This document shows, in pieces, positions 9,342-16,843 of a stretch of DNA of 25,119 nt. This DNA comes from Flavobacteriales bacterium (GTDB lineage: Bacteria > Bacteroidota > Bacteroidia > Flavobacteriales > BACL11), in NCBI GenBank assembly GCA_002710495.1, contig PAKE01000020.1, positions 16,224 through 41,342 of the forward strand, written 5' to 3'. Both the position numbers and the translations under genes were made by a program. Within the stretch, counting starts at the first letter, position 1, and each line of letters opens with the position of its first letter. The notes beneath the pieces are model-generated. The model saw only the letters and a program-made list of their open reading frames with translations, searched no databases and had not been told where the DNA came from.

Positions 9342-10202
9342 TTAATGAGTCTTACACATATCTTTATCTACTACAATAAAGTAATCCGCATTACCTATTA
9401 GTTCTTCATCAAATTCTGTAATATCTGATTGTTCAACAACTTCAATAGTTAGAATATCTAAACCCGGATTCAATTGTAATAAATACCACATTATCGACTC
9501 ATGAAACCTAGAATGATACGATCCATTATAATGTAGGAATCTGGTATTTTCTTTCATGTTCTTATGCACAAAATAAGCCATGGTAGCATCTTTTATTGCT
9601 TGCGATTTGGGCAAATTTTCTCCTCCATGACCTTCTGCCATTACAGATATCTCTTTATAACAGTATAATGAAGTATCGTAAGCTATTGGCAGTGGAGCTA
9701 TAAATTGTTTTGATGAGGTAGGCAAATACTCTAAAGTATCTATCCCAAATCTATATACCATACTTGCAAATCTTCTTGGAATATTAGTCGCTACAAAATG
9801 AATCTTATTTTCTTTTGCAAAACTTAGAAGTGGTCTGTAATCTGTTTTATGATTTACCCATATTTTCGCTTCTTTTTCAAAATCTTTCTCACGAATAAAA
9901 CCTAGCAAATACTCATCTAACTTAATCTGATCGTCCGACTCTAACATCTCAGCTCCAAGCATAAAATTTTCTGAATGTTTTTCGAAAAGACTCTTTGTGA
10001 GTTCTAATTGCAACCAATGTGAAATTGGATCATTATGATTTTCCCCAAAAAATACCACATCTGCCTTTACAGCACTTTTACTCATTATTTTATAAGATAC
10101 CTTTTTACCATCCTCATTATATATCTGAAAAGATCTCTCTTGTCCAAATATATTTGCAAATAAATATAAGTTTAATAGACTAAATAATAGTAGTTTTCTC
10201 AT
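9342..10202 (-). CDS. ChaN-like (DUF399) secreted protein, possible haem-binding
   Basis: 286 aa from the ATG at 10202 (MRKLLLFSLLNLYLFANIFGQ signal peptide). An in-frame TTG at 10223 overlaps the promoter and is rejected. The segment VVFFGENHNDPISHWLQLEL (residues 49-68) matches the family motif 'G-E-H-d-p'. An acidic ML(E)SDDQ segment and a late HYNGSYHSRFHESI motif also fit the ChaN-like fold. The Campylobacter member binds haem in a lipoprotein dimer. Here I see no lipobox cysteine, so it is probably periplasmic or secreted rather than lipid-anchored. The haem role is family knowledge and not shown by this sequence. It has its own -7 element and diverges from pnuC. Nearby genes do not form an obvious haem-uptake set. 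Confidence 0.8.
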   Translation of the reverse strand: MRKLLLFSLLNLYLFANIFGQERSFQIYNEDGKKVSYKIMSKSAVKADVVFFGENHNDPISHWLQLELTKSLFEKHSENFMLGAEMLESDDQIKLDEYLLGFIREKDFEKEAKIWVNHKTDYRPLLSFAKENKIHFVATNIPRRFASMVYRFGIDTLEYLPTSSKQFIAPLPIAYDTSLYCYKEISVMAEGHGGENLPKSQAIKDATMAYFVHKNMKENTRFLHYNGSYHSRFHESIMWYLLQLNPGLDILTIEVVEQSDITEFDEELIGNADYFIVVDKDMCKTH

Positions 10203-10220
10203 AATGAAAAATTTGTGGTG

Positions 10221-10228
10221 CAAACTTA
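10221..10228 (-). promoter_or_regulatory. -7 element of the ChaN-like gene promoter
   Basis: The minus strand reads TAAGTTTG, a perfect TAnnTTTG, 18 bases before the ATG at 10202. The candidate TTG start at 10223 lies within it. The upstream TTTG element is not obvious. Confidence 0.5.
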
Positions 10229-10238
10229 TACATTTTCG

Positions 10239-10246
10239 TATTTTTG
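10239..10246 (+). promoter_or_regulatory. -7 element of the pnuC promoter
   Basis: TATTTTTG is a perfect TAnnTTTG ending 11 bases before the pnuC ATG, which implies a very short leader. A TTTG at 10212-10215 is a possible upstream element, but its spacer of 23 bases is longer than usual. It lies back to back with the ChaN-like gene promoter. Confidence 0.45.
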
Positions 10247-10257
10247 GCTCCTAACTG

Positions 10258-10851
10258 ATGGAAGAAATAATTCAAATATTTAGTGATCTGCAAATTCAAT
10301 GGAGTGTAATTGAAACTCTTGCAGTGCTATTTTCGATAATATATGTAGTACTAGCAGCTAAAGAGAATACATGGTGCTGGGGAGCAGCCGCTATTAGTGT
10401 TTCTCTGTATATTTATATTTGTTTTACTGCCAAACTATATCCGGAAACCGGATTGCAGATATTCTATTTAATAATGGCCGTTTTTGGCTATTTTATGTGG
10501 AATAAAGAAAATAAAGAACAAATAAAAGAATGGTCCGAACTAAAACATTTAATTATCATTCTAATTGGATCTATTACTACTTTTTTTATGGGTTACTATT
10601 TTAGTATTTATACCGATTCTCAAATGCCAATTGTAGATTCCTTTACCACTGTTTTCTCGATAATTGCAACATATATGGTTATAAAAAAAGTGCTTGGGAA
10701 TTGGCTCTACTGGATAGTAATAGATGCCGTTGCTGTATATCTGTATTTTAGCAGAGATTTACATCTTACCTCTTTACTATTTGTTGCGTACGCTATAATT
10801 GCTGTTTACGGTTATTTCTCTTGGATCCAAAGAATCAAAACAAATGACTAA
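10258..10851 (+). CDS. pnuC: PnuC-family vitamin transporter (nicotinamide riboside, or thiamin if PnuT-like)
   Basis: 197 aa inner-membrane protein with about seven hydrophobic segments. Family features are the early tryptophan pair (NTWCWG, Trp39 and Trp41), LYPETGLQIFYLIMAVFGYFMW (60-81), and the C-terminal block NWLYWIVIDAVAVYLYFSRDL followed by GYFSW. PnuC proteins move nicotinamide riboside by facilitated diffusion, and the substrate is then trapped by phosphorylation. The next gene, overlapping by 8 bases, is a NadR-type kinase, which fits NR. However, the following transcription unit is a TPP-riboswitch-controlled TonB receptor, and the PnuT branch of this family carries thiamin. Substrate is therefore open: NR is favoured by the kinase, thiamin by the riboswitch neighbour. 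The gene itself starts upstream of the riboswitch. Confidence 0.92.
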   Translation: MEEIIQIFSDLQIQWSVIETLAVLFSIIYVVLAAKENTWCWGAAAISVSLYIYICFTAKLYPETGLQIFYLIMAVFGYFMWNKENKEQIKEWSELKHLIIILIGSITTFFMGYYFSIYTDSQMPIVDSFTTVFSIIATYMVIKKVLGNWLYWIVIDAVAVYLYFSRDLHLTSLLFVAYAIIAVYGYFSWIQRIKTND

Positions 10852-11341
10852 AATAATTATTACTGGAGCTGAAAGCAGTGGAAAAACTACTATTTGCAAA
10901 GGTCTTTCAAATTATTATAACATTCCTTTTTCTGAAGAATACTCTAGAATATATTTAAATACTTTGCAAAGAGATTACAATCAAGCAGATCTGCTAGAGA
11001 TCGCAAAAGTTCAATTAAAATCTAATCAAGCAAATCAAATTTGTGATACTGATTTAATCACAATAAAGATATGGAGCAATTACAAATATGGTAATTGTAA
11101 TAATTGGATTTTAGAACAAATTGAAAAACAAAAAACTGAAAATCGTTTTTATCTTCTATGCAAGCCCGATATTCCATGGGAAGCAGATCCTTTAAGAGAA
11201 AATCCCACAAATAGAGAGGAACTTTTTGAAATATATAAAGAAGAATTAGAAAAATTAAAACACAATTATTCTATTATAGAAGGGGAAGAAAGAATTAAAA
11301 ATTCCATTTCAAAAATCTCGAGTTTAATTTCCAATAATTAA
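10844..11341 (+). CDS. NadR-like ATP-binding kinase (probable ribosylnicotinamide kinase)
   Basis: 165 aa from the ATG at 10844, which overlaps the end of pnuC by 8 bases (translational coupling). Walker A is GAESSGKTT (8-16), as in the kinase domain of NadR (AAA_28 group). EEYSRIYL (residues 27-34), CDTDLITIKIW, NNWILEQIEKQ and LLCKPDIPWEADPLRENP match the ribosylnicotinamide kinase domain. The N-terminal adenylyltransferase and repressor domains of full NadR are absent, as in other stand-alone Bacteroidota copies. Likely role: phosphorylate the vitamin entering through the adjacent PnuC-type channel and so trap it. Thiamin phosphorylation is an alternative that cannot be excluded from sequence. 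Confidence 0.85.
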   Translation: MTKIIITGAESSGKTTICKGLSNYYNIPFSEEYSRIYLNTLQRDYNQADLLEIAKVQLKSNQANQICDTDLITIKIWSNYKYGNCNNWILEQIEKQKTENRFYLLCKPDIPWEADPLRENPTNREELFEIYKEELEKLKHNYSIIEGEERIKNSISKISSLISNN

Positions 11342-11351
11342 AATCTAATTG

Positions 11352-11359
11352 TATTTTTG
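11352..11359 (+). promoter_or_regulatory. -7 element of the riboswitch/TonB receptor transcript
   Basis: TATTTTTG is a perfect TAnnTTTG. Initiation about 7 bases downstream, near 11366, would begin the RNA at the first base of the riboswitch P1 stem. The receptor gene therefore seems to have its own transcript, although read-through from the kinase gene (stop at 11341) is possible. Confidence 0.55.
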
Positions 11360-11365
11360 TTTCGT

Positions 11366-11446
11366 CTTAAAAGGGGTGCCTACAAAGCTGAGATTATACC
11401 CATTGAACCTGAGGTGGTAATTCATCATAGGAAATGAGTTTTCATT
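11366..11446 (+). promoter_or_regulatory. TPP riboswitch (THI-box)
   Basis: The conserved core is unmistakable: GGGGTGCC (11373-11380), GCTGAGA (11387-11393), TACCC (11397-11401), TTGAACCTGA (11403-11412), then GGTGGTAATTCATCATAGGAAA. CTTA (11366-11369) can pair weakly with TGAG (11435-11438) as P1, and GGTG with CATC closes the pyrophosphate-sensing arm. The 3' P1 strand can instead form a hairpin AATGA-gttt-TCATT (11433-11446), a plausible ligand-free alternative. It senses thiamin pyrophosphate and should lower expression of the TonB receptor that follows when thiamin is plentiful. Confidence 0.93.
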
Positions 11447-11459
11447 AATTAAACATGCA

Positions 11460-11486
11460 TTAACCCCATTATGTGTGTAATGTTAA
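11460..11486 (+). promoter_or_regulatory. Hairpin between the TPP aptamer and the receptor start (possible expression platform)
   Basis: TTAAC (11460-11464) pairs with GTTAA (11482-11486), and ATTA (11468-11471) with TAAT (11478-11481). There is a three-C bulge and a TGTGTG loop. It ends 15 bases before the ATG and no U-tract follows at once, so control of translation seems likelier than termination. The stem is AT-rich and its role is inferred. Confidence 0.35.
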
Positions 11487-11501
11487 CTAAAAAATTAAAA
11501 A

Positions 11502-13721
11502 ATGTTTAACAAAAAAATAAGTATTGCTATACTTCTGTTCTTACCTTTCTTAGCTAGTGCTCAGAAACAAGATACAATTCCTCTATCGCAAATTTTAGAG
11601 GAAGTGCAAATTAATGGAGTAAATGCAGGAGAAAAAACTCCCGTTTCGTTTACCAACATTTCAGAGAGTGAAATTGAAAAGGTAAATCTAGGTCAGGATT
11701 TACCATATTTAATTTCATTAACTCCATCCGTAGTTTCATCTTCTGATGCAGGAGCAGGAATTGGATACACGTATATGACTATTCGTGGATCAGACGCAAG
11801 CAGAATTAATGTGACCGTTAACGGAATTCCGTTAAATGATGCTGAAAGTCAGGGAGTTTGGTGGGTAAATATGCCAGATTTCACCTCTTCTGTAAGTAAC
11901 ATACAAATACAAAGAGGAGTAGGAACTTCTACTAATGGAGGGTCTGCTTTTGGAGGGTCTGTAAATCTAAATACAAATGGCTTAAAATCAAAAAAATATG
12001 TAACACTCAATAATTCTGTTGGTTCGTACAATTCCTTAAAAAATAATATAGAGTTTGGTACTGGTTTATTAAATGGGAAATGGGTTTTTGACGGAAGATT
12101 ATCTAGCATTACTTCTGATGGTTATATTGATCGAGCTTCTTCAGATTTAAAATCCTCTTATTTTTCAGGAGGATATTATGGAGAAACTCAAAGTTTAAAA
12201 GCTATTGTTTTTACGGGTCATGAAAGAACTTATCAAGCGTGGAATGGAGTTCCTCAATCCTATCTAGATTCTCTTCCTACATTTAATCCGTACAATTATG
12301 AAGATGAAGTAGATGATTACAGACAAACTCATTTTCAGTTGCATTACAACAAACAATTCAACACAAATACTTTCTTGAATTTTGCAACTCATTACACAAA
12401 AGGAGCTGGTTATTATGAGCAATATAAAGGAGATAAATATAATTCACTTTTAAATTATGGATCTGAAGAAAATTTAGCAGATTACGCCCTTAATGATGCT
12501 ATTATAAATGGAGATACAATTACAACTACTAATTTAATAAGAAGAAAATGGTTAGATAATGACTTTTATGGAATTACATTTTCAGCAAATCATTCAACCA
12601 AAAAAATGAATTTTATTTTGGGAGGAGCTGCAAACACCTATGTTGGTGATCATTTCGGAAAAGTAATCTGGTCTGAATTATATTCAGATATGGATCATGA
12701 ATATTACAGGAATAAAGCTACAAAAAATGATCAGAATATTTATTTAAAAACAGATTATTCAATTACAGAGAAACTAAACCTTTTTTTAGATTTACAAACA
12801 AGAGGTATACAATATAATTTTGAAGGATTAAATGATGACGGAACAGCTGCAGAACAATCTGTAAATCTGAACTTTTTTAACCCTAAACTTGGAGCCTTTT
12901 ACTCTTTAAACAATAATAATGATTTTTACGCATCTTATTCCGTAGCAAACAAAGAACCAAATAGAAACGATTATGTAGAAAGCTCTCCTTCTTCTAGACC
13001 TAAACACGAAACAGTATACGATACAGAAGTTGGATGGAAATTTAATACTAAGAATATATCTTTAGGAATAAACCTATATCATATGGACTACAGTAATCAA
13101 TTAATAAATACTGGGGAAATTAATGATGTTGGTTATTCTGTGCATTCAAATATTAAAGAATCATACAGAAAAGGTATTGAAGTTGCATATGGAGTTAAAA
13201 TTACTAAGAATCTAAATTGGAATGCAAATTTTACTTTATCCGAGAATAAAATTGTAGAACATACTGAATATATCGATAATTGGGATACAGGAGGAAAATT
13301 AGAAGTTCATTACGAAAATACCGATATTTCATTTTCTCCTAATATTATTGCAAAATCTGAAGTAAATTACAAGATAAAGAATCTTAATACTTCTTGGGTT
13401 TTTAAACATATCGGAAAACAATATATTGACAATTCTGAATCTGCAGAGCGTATGTTGGATGCCTATTCAGTAAGCGGTCTTTTATTTTCTTATTCCCTAA
13501 TGTTTAAGAATATAAAAGATGCGAAAATTTCTCTTCAAGTAAATAATCTGCTGAATAATTCGTATTCTAATCGTGCTTGGGTATACAGATTTATTTCTGA
13601 AGGATGGAATCCAGTTGGGTCTGATCCTTACACAAATGCAGATACTGACGGATATAATATGATTGGTTATTTCCCGCAAGCAACTAGGAATTATATGTTA
13701 GGAATAACTTTAGGACTATAA
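11502..13721 (+). CDS. TonB-dependent receptor, probable thiamin/TPP-related outer-membrane importer
   Basis: 739 aa. Signal peptide MFNKKISIAILLFLPFLASAQ; a short TonB-box-like region (LEEVQINGVNAGEKTPV); a plug domain with YMTIRGSDASRINVTVNG, PLNDAESQGVWWVNMPDF and RGVGTSTNGGSAFGGSVNL (about 40-155); then the barrel, ending NYMLGITLGL. Unlike the 1251-aa receptor, it has no N-terminal carboxypeptidase-regulatory domain. Family members of this type in Flavobacteriales share the 'GVGTSTNG-GAFG' plug. A TPP riboswitch directly upstream makes thiamin or a thiamin precursor the best guess for the ligand (inference from control, not from the barrel). PnuC-type inner-membrane transporter and kinase genes precede it and could complete the import route. 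Confidence 0.92.
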   Translation: MFNKKISIAILLFLPFLASAQKQDTIPLSQILEEVQINGVNAGEKTPVSFTNISESEIEKVNLGQDLPYLISLTPSVVSSSDAGAGIGYTYMTIRGSDASRINVTVNGIPLNDAESQGVWWVNMPDFTSSVSNIQIQRGVGTSTNGGSAFGGSVNLNTNGLKSKKYVTLNNSVGSYNSLKNNIEFGTGLLNGKWVFDGRLSSITSDGYIDRASSDLKSSYFSGGYYGETQSLKAIVFTGHERTYQAWNGVPQSYLDSLPTFNPYNYEDEVDDYRQTHFQLHYNKQFNTNTFLNFATHYTKGAGYYEQYKGDKYNSLLNYGSEENLADYALNDAIINGDTITTTNLIRRKWLDNDFYGITFSANHSTKKMNFILGGAANTYVGDHFGKVIWSELYSDMDHEYYRNKATKNDQNIYLKTDYSITEKLNLFLDLQTRGIQYNFEGLNDDGTAAEQSVNLNFFNPKLGAFYSLNNNNDFYASYSVANKEPNRNDYVESSPSSRPKHETVYDTEVGWKFNTKNISLGINLYHMDYSNQLINTGEINDVGYSVHSNIKESYRKGIEVAYGVKITKNLNWNANFTLSENKIVEHTEYIDNWDTGGKLEVHYENTDISFSPNIIAKSEVNYKIKNLNTSWVFKHIGKQYIDNSESAERMLDAYSVSGLLFSYSLMFKNIKDAKISLQVNNLLNNSYSNRAWVYRFISEGWNPVGSDPYTNADTDGYNMIGYFPQATRNYMLGITLGL

Positions 13722-13749
13722 AACATCTAGAAACTATCAACTATTTACT

Positions 13750-13757
13750 TATATTTG
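13750..13757 (+). promoter_or_regulatory. -7 element of the DUF4290-murA transcript
   Basis: TATATTTG is a perfect TAnnTTTG ending 17 bases before the ATG at 13775. The upstream TTTG is not recognisable. It lies in the 53-base gap after the TonB receptor. Confidence 0.5.
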
Positions 13758-13774
13758 CGCTTTAACTATACTTT

Positions 13775-14389
13775 ATGAATTATAACACAGAAAGAGAACA
13801 TCTCATCATACCTGAATATGGAAGGCATGTACAAAAAATGGTAAAACATGCTACTTCTATTGCAGATAAATCAGAAAGACAAAAATGTGTACAAGCTATT
13901 ATCAGTTATATGGGGCAAATGAATCCTCATTTGAGAGATATTCCAGACTATAAGCACAAACTTTGGGATCATTTATATATTATGTCAGAATTTAAATTAG
14001 AAGTGGATTCTCCTTATGAGAAGCCCTCCCCTGAAAAACTTGCTGAAAAACCTGATTTAGTAAAATATCCTAAAACAAAATTCTCTTTTTCTTATTATGG
14101 AAAACACATTGAAACCATGATAGAGACAGCTATCAAGATGAAAGATGAAGAAGAAAAACAAATCCTTACAGGCATGATTGTAAATCATATGAAGAAATGT
14201 TATATTGCTTGGAGTAGAAGTTCTATAGATGACAAAATAATTTTTAAACATTTAGAAAAACTATCAAAAGGACAACTTGAACTTCATGAGGATTTCATCA
14301 TAATAGAAGATGGTAAAGCAACCGCTAAAAAGCCTGTGAGTATTAAGAAAAACAACCATAAAAACAATTATAAGAAAAAAAGATATTAA
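13775..14389 (+). CDS. DUF4290 family protein (Bacteroidota-specific, function unknown)
   Basis: 204 aa cytoplasmic protein with no signal or membrane segment. The opening MNYNTEREHLIIPEYGRHVQKMV and the block GQMNPHLRDIPDYKHKLWDHL are typical of DUF4290, a family I know only from Bacteroidota. The middle (YYGKHIETMIETAIKM) partly repeats the pattern of the first block (EYGRHVQKMVKHATSI), suggesting two related helical halves. The tail (about residues 185-204) is very basic, rich in Lys and Asn, and could contact nucleic acid or membrane (inference). It is followed after 3 bases by murA, so the two are surely co-transcribed. The neighbourhood suggests a housekeeping or envelope link but does not prove one. 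Confidence 0.85.
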   Translation: MNYNTEREHLIIPEYGRHVQKMVKHATSIADKSERQKCVQAIISYMGQMNPHLRDIPDYKHKLWDHLYIMSEFKLEVDSPYEKPSPEKLAEKPDLVKYPKTKFSFSYYGKHIETMIETAIKMKDEEEKQILTGMIVNHMKKCYIAWSRSSIDDKIIFKHLEKLSKGQLELHEDFIIIEDGKATAKKPVSIKKNNHKNNYKKKRY

Positions 14390-14392
14390 TTT

Positions 14393-15700
14393 ATGGCAAC
14401 TTTTAAAGTACAAGGAGGGTTAAAACTAAAAGGAGATTTACATCCTCAGGGAGCAAAAAATGAGGCGTTACAAGTTTTATGTGCCGTTTTACTTACTCCT
14501 CAGGAAGTAATCATGGAAAATGTACCAAACATTCGTGATGTAAATATTCTGATTGATCTTTTAAGAGATTTAAATGTCATCGTCAATCAAATTGATGAAG
14601 AAAGCTATAGTTTTAAGGCAGATGAGGTAAATGTAGATTACCTTTCTTCTGAAGATTACAAAGAAAAAAGTAGTCGTATCAGAGGGTCTATTATGATTGT
14701 AGGGCCTCTTTTAGCTAGGTATGGAAAAGGATATATTCCAAGACCTGGTGGAGACAAAATAGGGAGAAGAAGAGTAGATACTCACTTTATTGGATTTGAA
14801 AAATTAGGAGCTAATTTTGTGTATGATAGTAAAGAAGAATTTTATCGGGTTACAGCAGATGAATTAAAAGGAACATACATGCTACTTGATGAAGCTTCTG
14901 TTACTGGGACTGCAAACATCATCATGACTGCAGTAATGGCAAAAGGTAAAACAACTATTTACAATGCTGCTTGCGAGCCTTACCTTCAACAACTTTGTAG
15001 TATGCTAAATTCCATGGGAGCGAAAATTTCAGGAGTTGGATCCAATCTATTAGAAATTGAAGGAGTAATAAGTTTAGGTGGTTGTAATCACAGAATCTTA
15101 CCAGACATGATTGAAATAGGTTCTTTTATAGGACTTGCAGCTATTACTCAGTCTGAAATTACTATAAAAAATGTTGCGTACGATAAACTTGGTGTTATTC
15201 CTTCTGTATTTTCAAAATTAGGGATTAAAATGGAACGTAGAGGAGATGATATTTATATTCCTTCACAAGAAAGTTATGAGATTGAAAGTTTTATTGATGG
15301 TTCTATTCTTACTATTTCTGATGCCCCATGGCCAGGATTTACTCCTGATTTATTGAGTATTGTTTTAGTAGTTTCTTCTCAAGCAAAAGGTTCGGTTCTT
15401 ATCCATCAAAAAATGTTCGAGTCTCGTTTGTTCTTTGTAGATAAATTGATTGATATGGGTGCTCAAATTATCCTTTGCGATCCGCATAGAGCTACCGTTA
15501 TCGGAGGAAACCATCAGTTTAAATTTAAATCTACTACCATGACATCTCCAGATATCCGTGCAGGAGTTTCTCTTTTATTAGCTGCCCTTGCAGCAGATGG
15601 AGAAAGCACCATACATAATGTAGAACAAATTGATAGAGGATATCAAAATATTGACAAACGACTAAATGCTATCGGAGCAAACATTCAAAGAATTAACTAA
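14393..15700 (+). CDS. murA: UDP-N-acetylglucosamine 1-carboxyvinyltransferase (MurA), Asp-type active site
   Basis: First committed step of peptidoglycan synthesis: adds enolpyruvate from PEP to UDP-GlcNAc in the cytoplasm. 435 aa, of usual length (E. coli about 419). The substrate-binding Lys22-Asn23 pair is in HPQGAKNEAL. The mobile loop reads PRPGGDKIGRRRVDTHFIGF (117-136). The residue matching the catalytic Cys115 of E. coli is Asp121. Cys-to-Asp MurA enzymes remain active but are not alkylated by fosfomycin, so intrinsic fosfomycin insensitivity is expected (family knowledge). The C-terminal half carries SPDIRAGVSLLLAALAADG and ends NIDKRLNAIGANI. It follows the DUF4290 gene by 3 bases; a TlpA-like gene follows 10 bases later. 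Confidence 0.97.
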   Translation: MATFKVQGGLKLKGDLHPQGAKNEALQVLCAVLLTPQEVIMENVPNIRDVNILIDLLRDLNVIVNQIDEESYSFKADEVNVDYLSSEDYKEKSSRIRGSIMIVGPLLARYGKGYIPRPGGDKIGRRRVDTHFIGFEKLGANFVYDSKEEFYRVTADELKGTYMLLDEASVTGTANIIMTAVMAKGKTTIYNAACEPYLQQLCSMLNSMGAKISGVGSNLLEIEGVISLGGCNHRILPDMIEIGSFIGLAAITQSEITIKNVAYDKLGVIPSVFSKLGIKMERRGDDIYIPSQESYEIESFIDGSILTISDAPWPGFTPDLLSIVLVVSSQAKGSVLIHQKMFESRLFFVDKLIDMGAQIILCDPHRATVIGGNHQFKFKSTTMTSPDIRAGVSLLLAALAADGESTIHNVEQIDRGYQNIDKRLNAIGANIQRIN

Positions 15701-15710
15701 TAAAATTCAA

Positions 15711-16238
15711 ATGAAAATAAACTTAAAAAGAATAATACTTACAAGTACAATTGCTATATTTATAAGTTGCACAGGAATTGCACAGAAAACAGGATTAAAC
15801 ATAGGAGATAAAGCTCCTGAACTTTCATATGAAAATCCGAAAGGAGAAGTATTAAAACTATCTGAATTAAAAGGTAAAATGGTTCTTATCGATTTCTGGG
15901 CAAGTTGGTGTGGTCCTTGTAGGAGAGAAAATCCAAATGTTGTTAGTGCATATAAAGAATATTCTGATAAAGATTTCACTAACGGAAAAGGATTTGAAGT
16001 ATATAGCGTTTCGCTTGATACAAAGCAAAACGCTTGGTTAAGAGCTATAAATGATGATAAACTTTTTTGGGAATATCACGTTTCTGATTTAGGAGGATGG
16101 AATTCTGCGGCTGCGGGAATTTATCAGATCAGAAGTATCCCTTCAAGTGTTTTAATTGACAAAAACGGAATTATTATTGCAAAAAACTTGAAGGGCGTTG
16201 CTTTACATCAATTCCTAAAAAACAATCTTAAAAAATAA
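15711..16238 (+). CDS. TlpA/ResA-like thioredoxin-fold protein, exported
   Basis: 175 aa from the ATG at 15711. A longer frame from 15666 would overlap murA and lacks a signal, so it is rejected. The N-terminus MKINLKRIILTSTIAIFISCTGIAQ is an export signal: ISC could be a lipobox (Cys20), or signal peptidase I could cut after IAQ. The thioredoxin domain has FWASWCGPCRREN (Cys67 and Cys70) and the cis-proline region IRSIPSS (Pro144). GDKAPELSYENPKGEVLKLSELKGK is the usual AhpC/TSA-Redoxin N-terminal strand set. Likely a periplasmic or membrane-anchored thiol reductase, for example in cytochrome c maturation or repair of oxidised proteins; the substrate is unknown. It lies 10 bases downstream of murA and is presumably part of that transcript. 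Confidence 0.9.
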   Translation: MKINLKRIILTSTIAIFISCTGIAQKTGLNIGDKAPELSYENPKGEVLKLSELKGKMVLIDFWASWCGPCRRENPNVVSAYKEYSDKDFTNGKGFEVYSVSLDTKQNAWLRAINDDKLFWEYHVSDLGGWNSAAAGIYQIRSIPSSVLIDKNGIIIAKNLKGVALHQFLKNNLKK

Positions 16239-16244
16239 CATCCT

Positions 16245-16298
16245 GACAAAATGTCCTTTTTGCCTGTATGGCAAAGTATTTTCAGTATATAACTGAAA
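16245..16298 (+). promoter_or_regulatory. Probable heat-shock control region of grpE-dnaJ
   Basis: This 85-base gap is unusually structured. GACA-aaa-TGTC (16245-16255) is a short inverted repeat. TTTGCC-tgtat-GGCAAA (16259-16275) and TTTCAGT-atata-ACTGAAA (16280-16298) are two perfect stem-loops. TGGCAAAGTATTTTC (16269-16283) also fits a -24/-12 sigma-54 layout (TGGCA, correct spacing, TT-C), missing only the G of the -12 GC. No TAnnTTTG lies here. I read it as a special promoter/operator for the chaperone genes. Which sigma factor or repressor uses it is not settled by sequence. Confidence 0.4.
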
Positions 16299-16323
16299 CA
16301 AAAAAAATTTAGATAAAATTAAG

Positions 16324-16839
16324 ATGGCAAAAAAGACGAAAGAAAGAAAAAAGGAAGTAGAAGAAACAACTGAAGAGATTGAAATTCAGAAAGAAGAAGT
16401 GAAATATCCTCCTAGCACCGAAGAATTATTAGCTGCAGAAAAAGATAAAAATTTAAGACTATTTGCAGAGTTCGAGAACTTTAGAAAAAGAACTGCAAGA
16501 GAAAGAATGGAATTATTTTCTACTGCAAACATAGACATAATGACTGCTTTATTGCCAATTCTTGACAATTTTGAAAGATCTATAATCGCAAATAATTATT
16601 CTGATGAAGATGGTCCTGTTTTAATATTCAAACAACTAAAGTCAGAACTAGAAAAAAAAGGGTTAAAAGAAATAGAAGATCCAATCGGGAAGGAATTAGA
16701 CACCGAATTTCATGAGGCAATTACAAATATTAAGGCTCCTTCTAAGAAGTTAAAAGGTAAAATTGTTGATACGGTAGAAAAAGGATATCTTTTAGGAGAA
16801 AAAGTAATCAGATACGCAAAGGTAGTAGTAGGTAATTAA
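16324..16839 (+). CDS. grpE: GrpE nucleotide exchange factor
   Basis: 171 aa cytoplasmic co-chaperone that releases ADP from DnaK (DnaK is not in the window). The charged N-terminus (Lys/Glu-rich, about residues 1-45) leads into the long dimerisation helix with [18 protein letters not shown], the family hallmark. It is followed by the four-helix region ([13 protein letters not shown]) and the beta-wing with the terminal signature DTEFHEAI...[19 protein letters not shown]. Length and order are normal. dnaJ starts 4 bases after its stop. The upstream gap holds the structured control region described above. Confidence 0.97.
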   Translation: MAKKTKERKKEVEETTEEIEIQKEEVKYPPSTEELLAAEKDKNLRLFAEFENFRKRTARERMELFSTANIDIMTALLPILDNFERSIIANNYSDEDGPVLIFKQLKSELEKKGLKEIEDPIGKELDTEFHEAITNIKAPSKKLKGKIVDTVEKGYLLGEKVIRYAKVVVGN

Positions 16840-16843
16840 AATT

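Noticed and set aside
15666..15710. Earlier start of the TlpA-like protein within murA
   Set aside because: It would put 15 residues before the signal peptide and overlap murA by 35 bases; the ATG at 15711 gives a normal export signal.
16259..16298. Stem-loops after the TlpA-like gene as an intrinsic terminator
   Set aside because: Neither hairpin is followed by a T-run on the plus strand; their position before grpE and the sigma-54-like spacing fit a control region better, though partial attenuation cannot be excluded.
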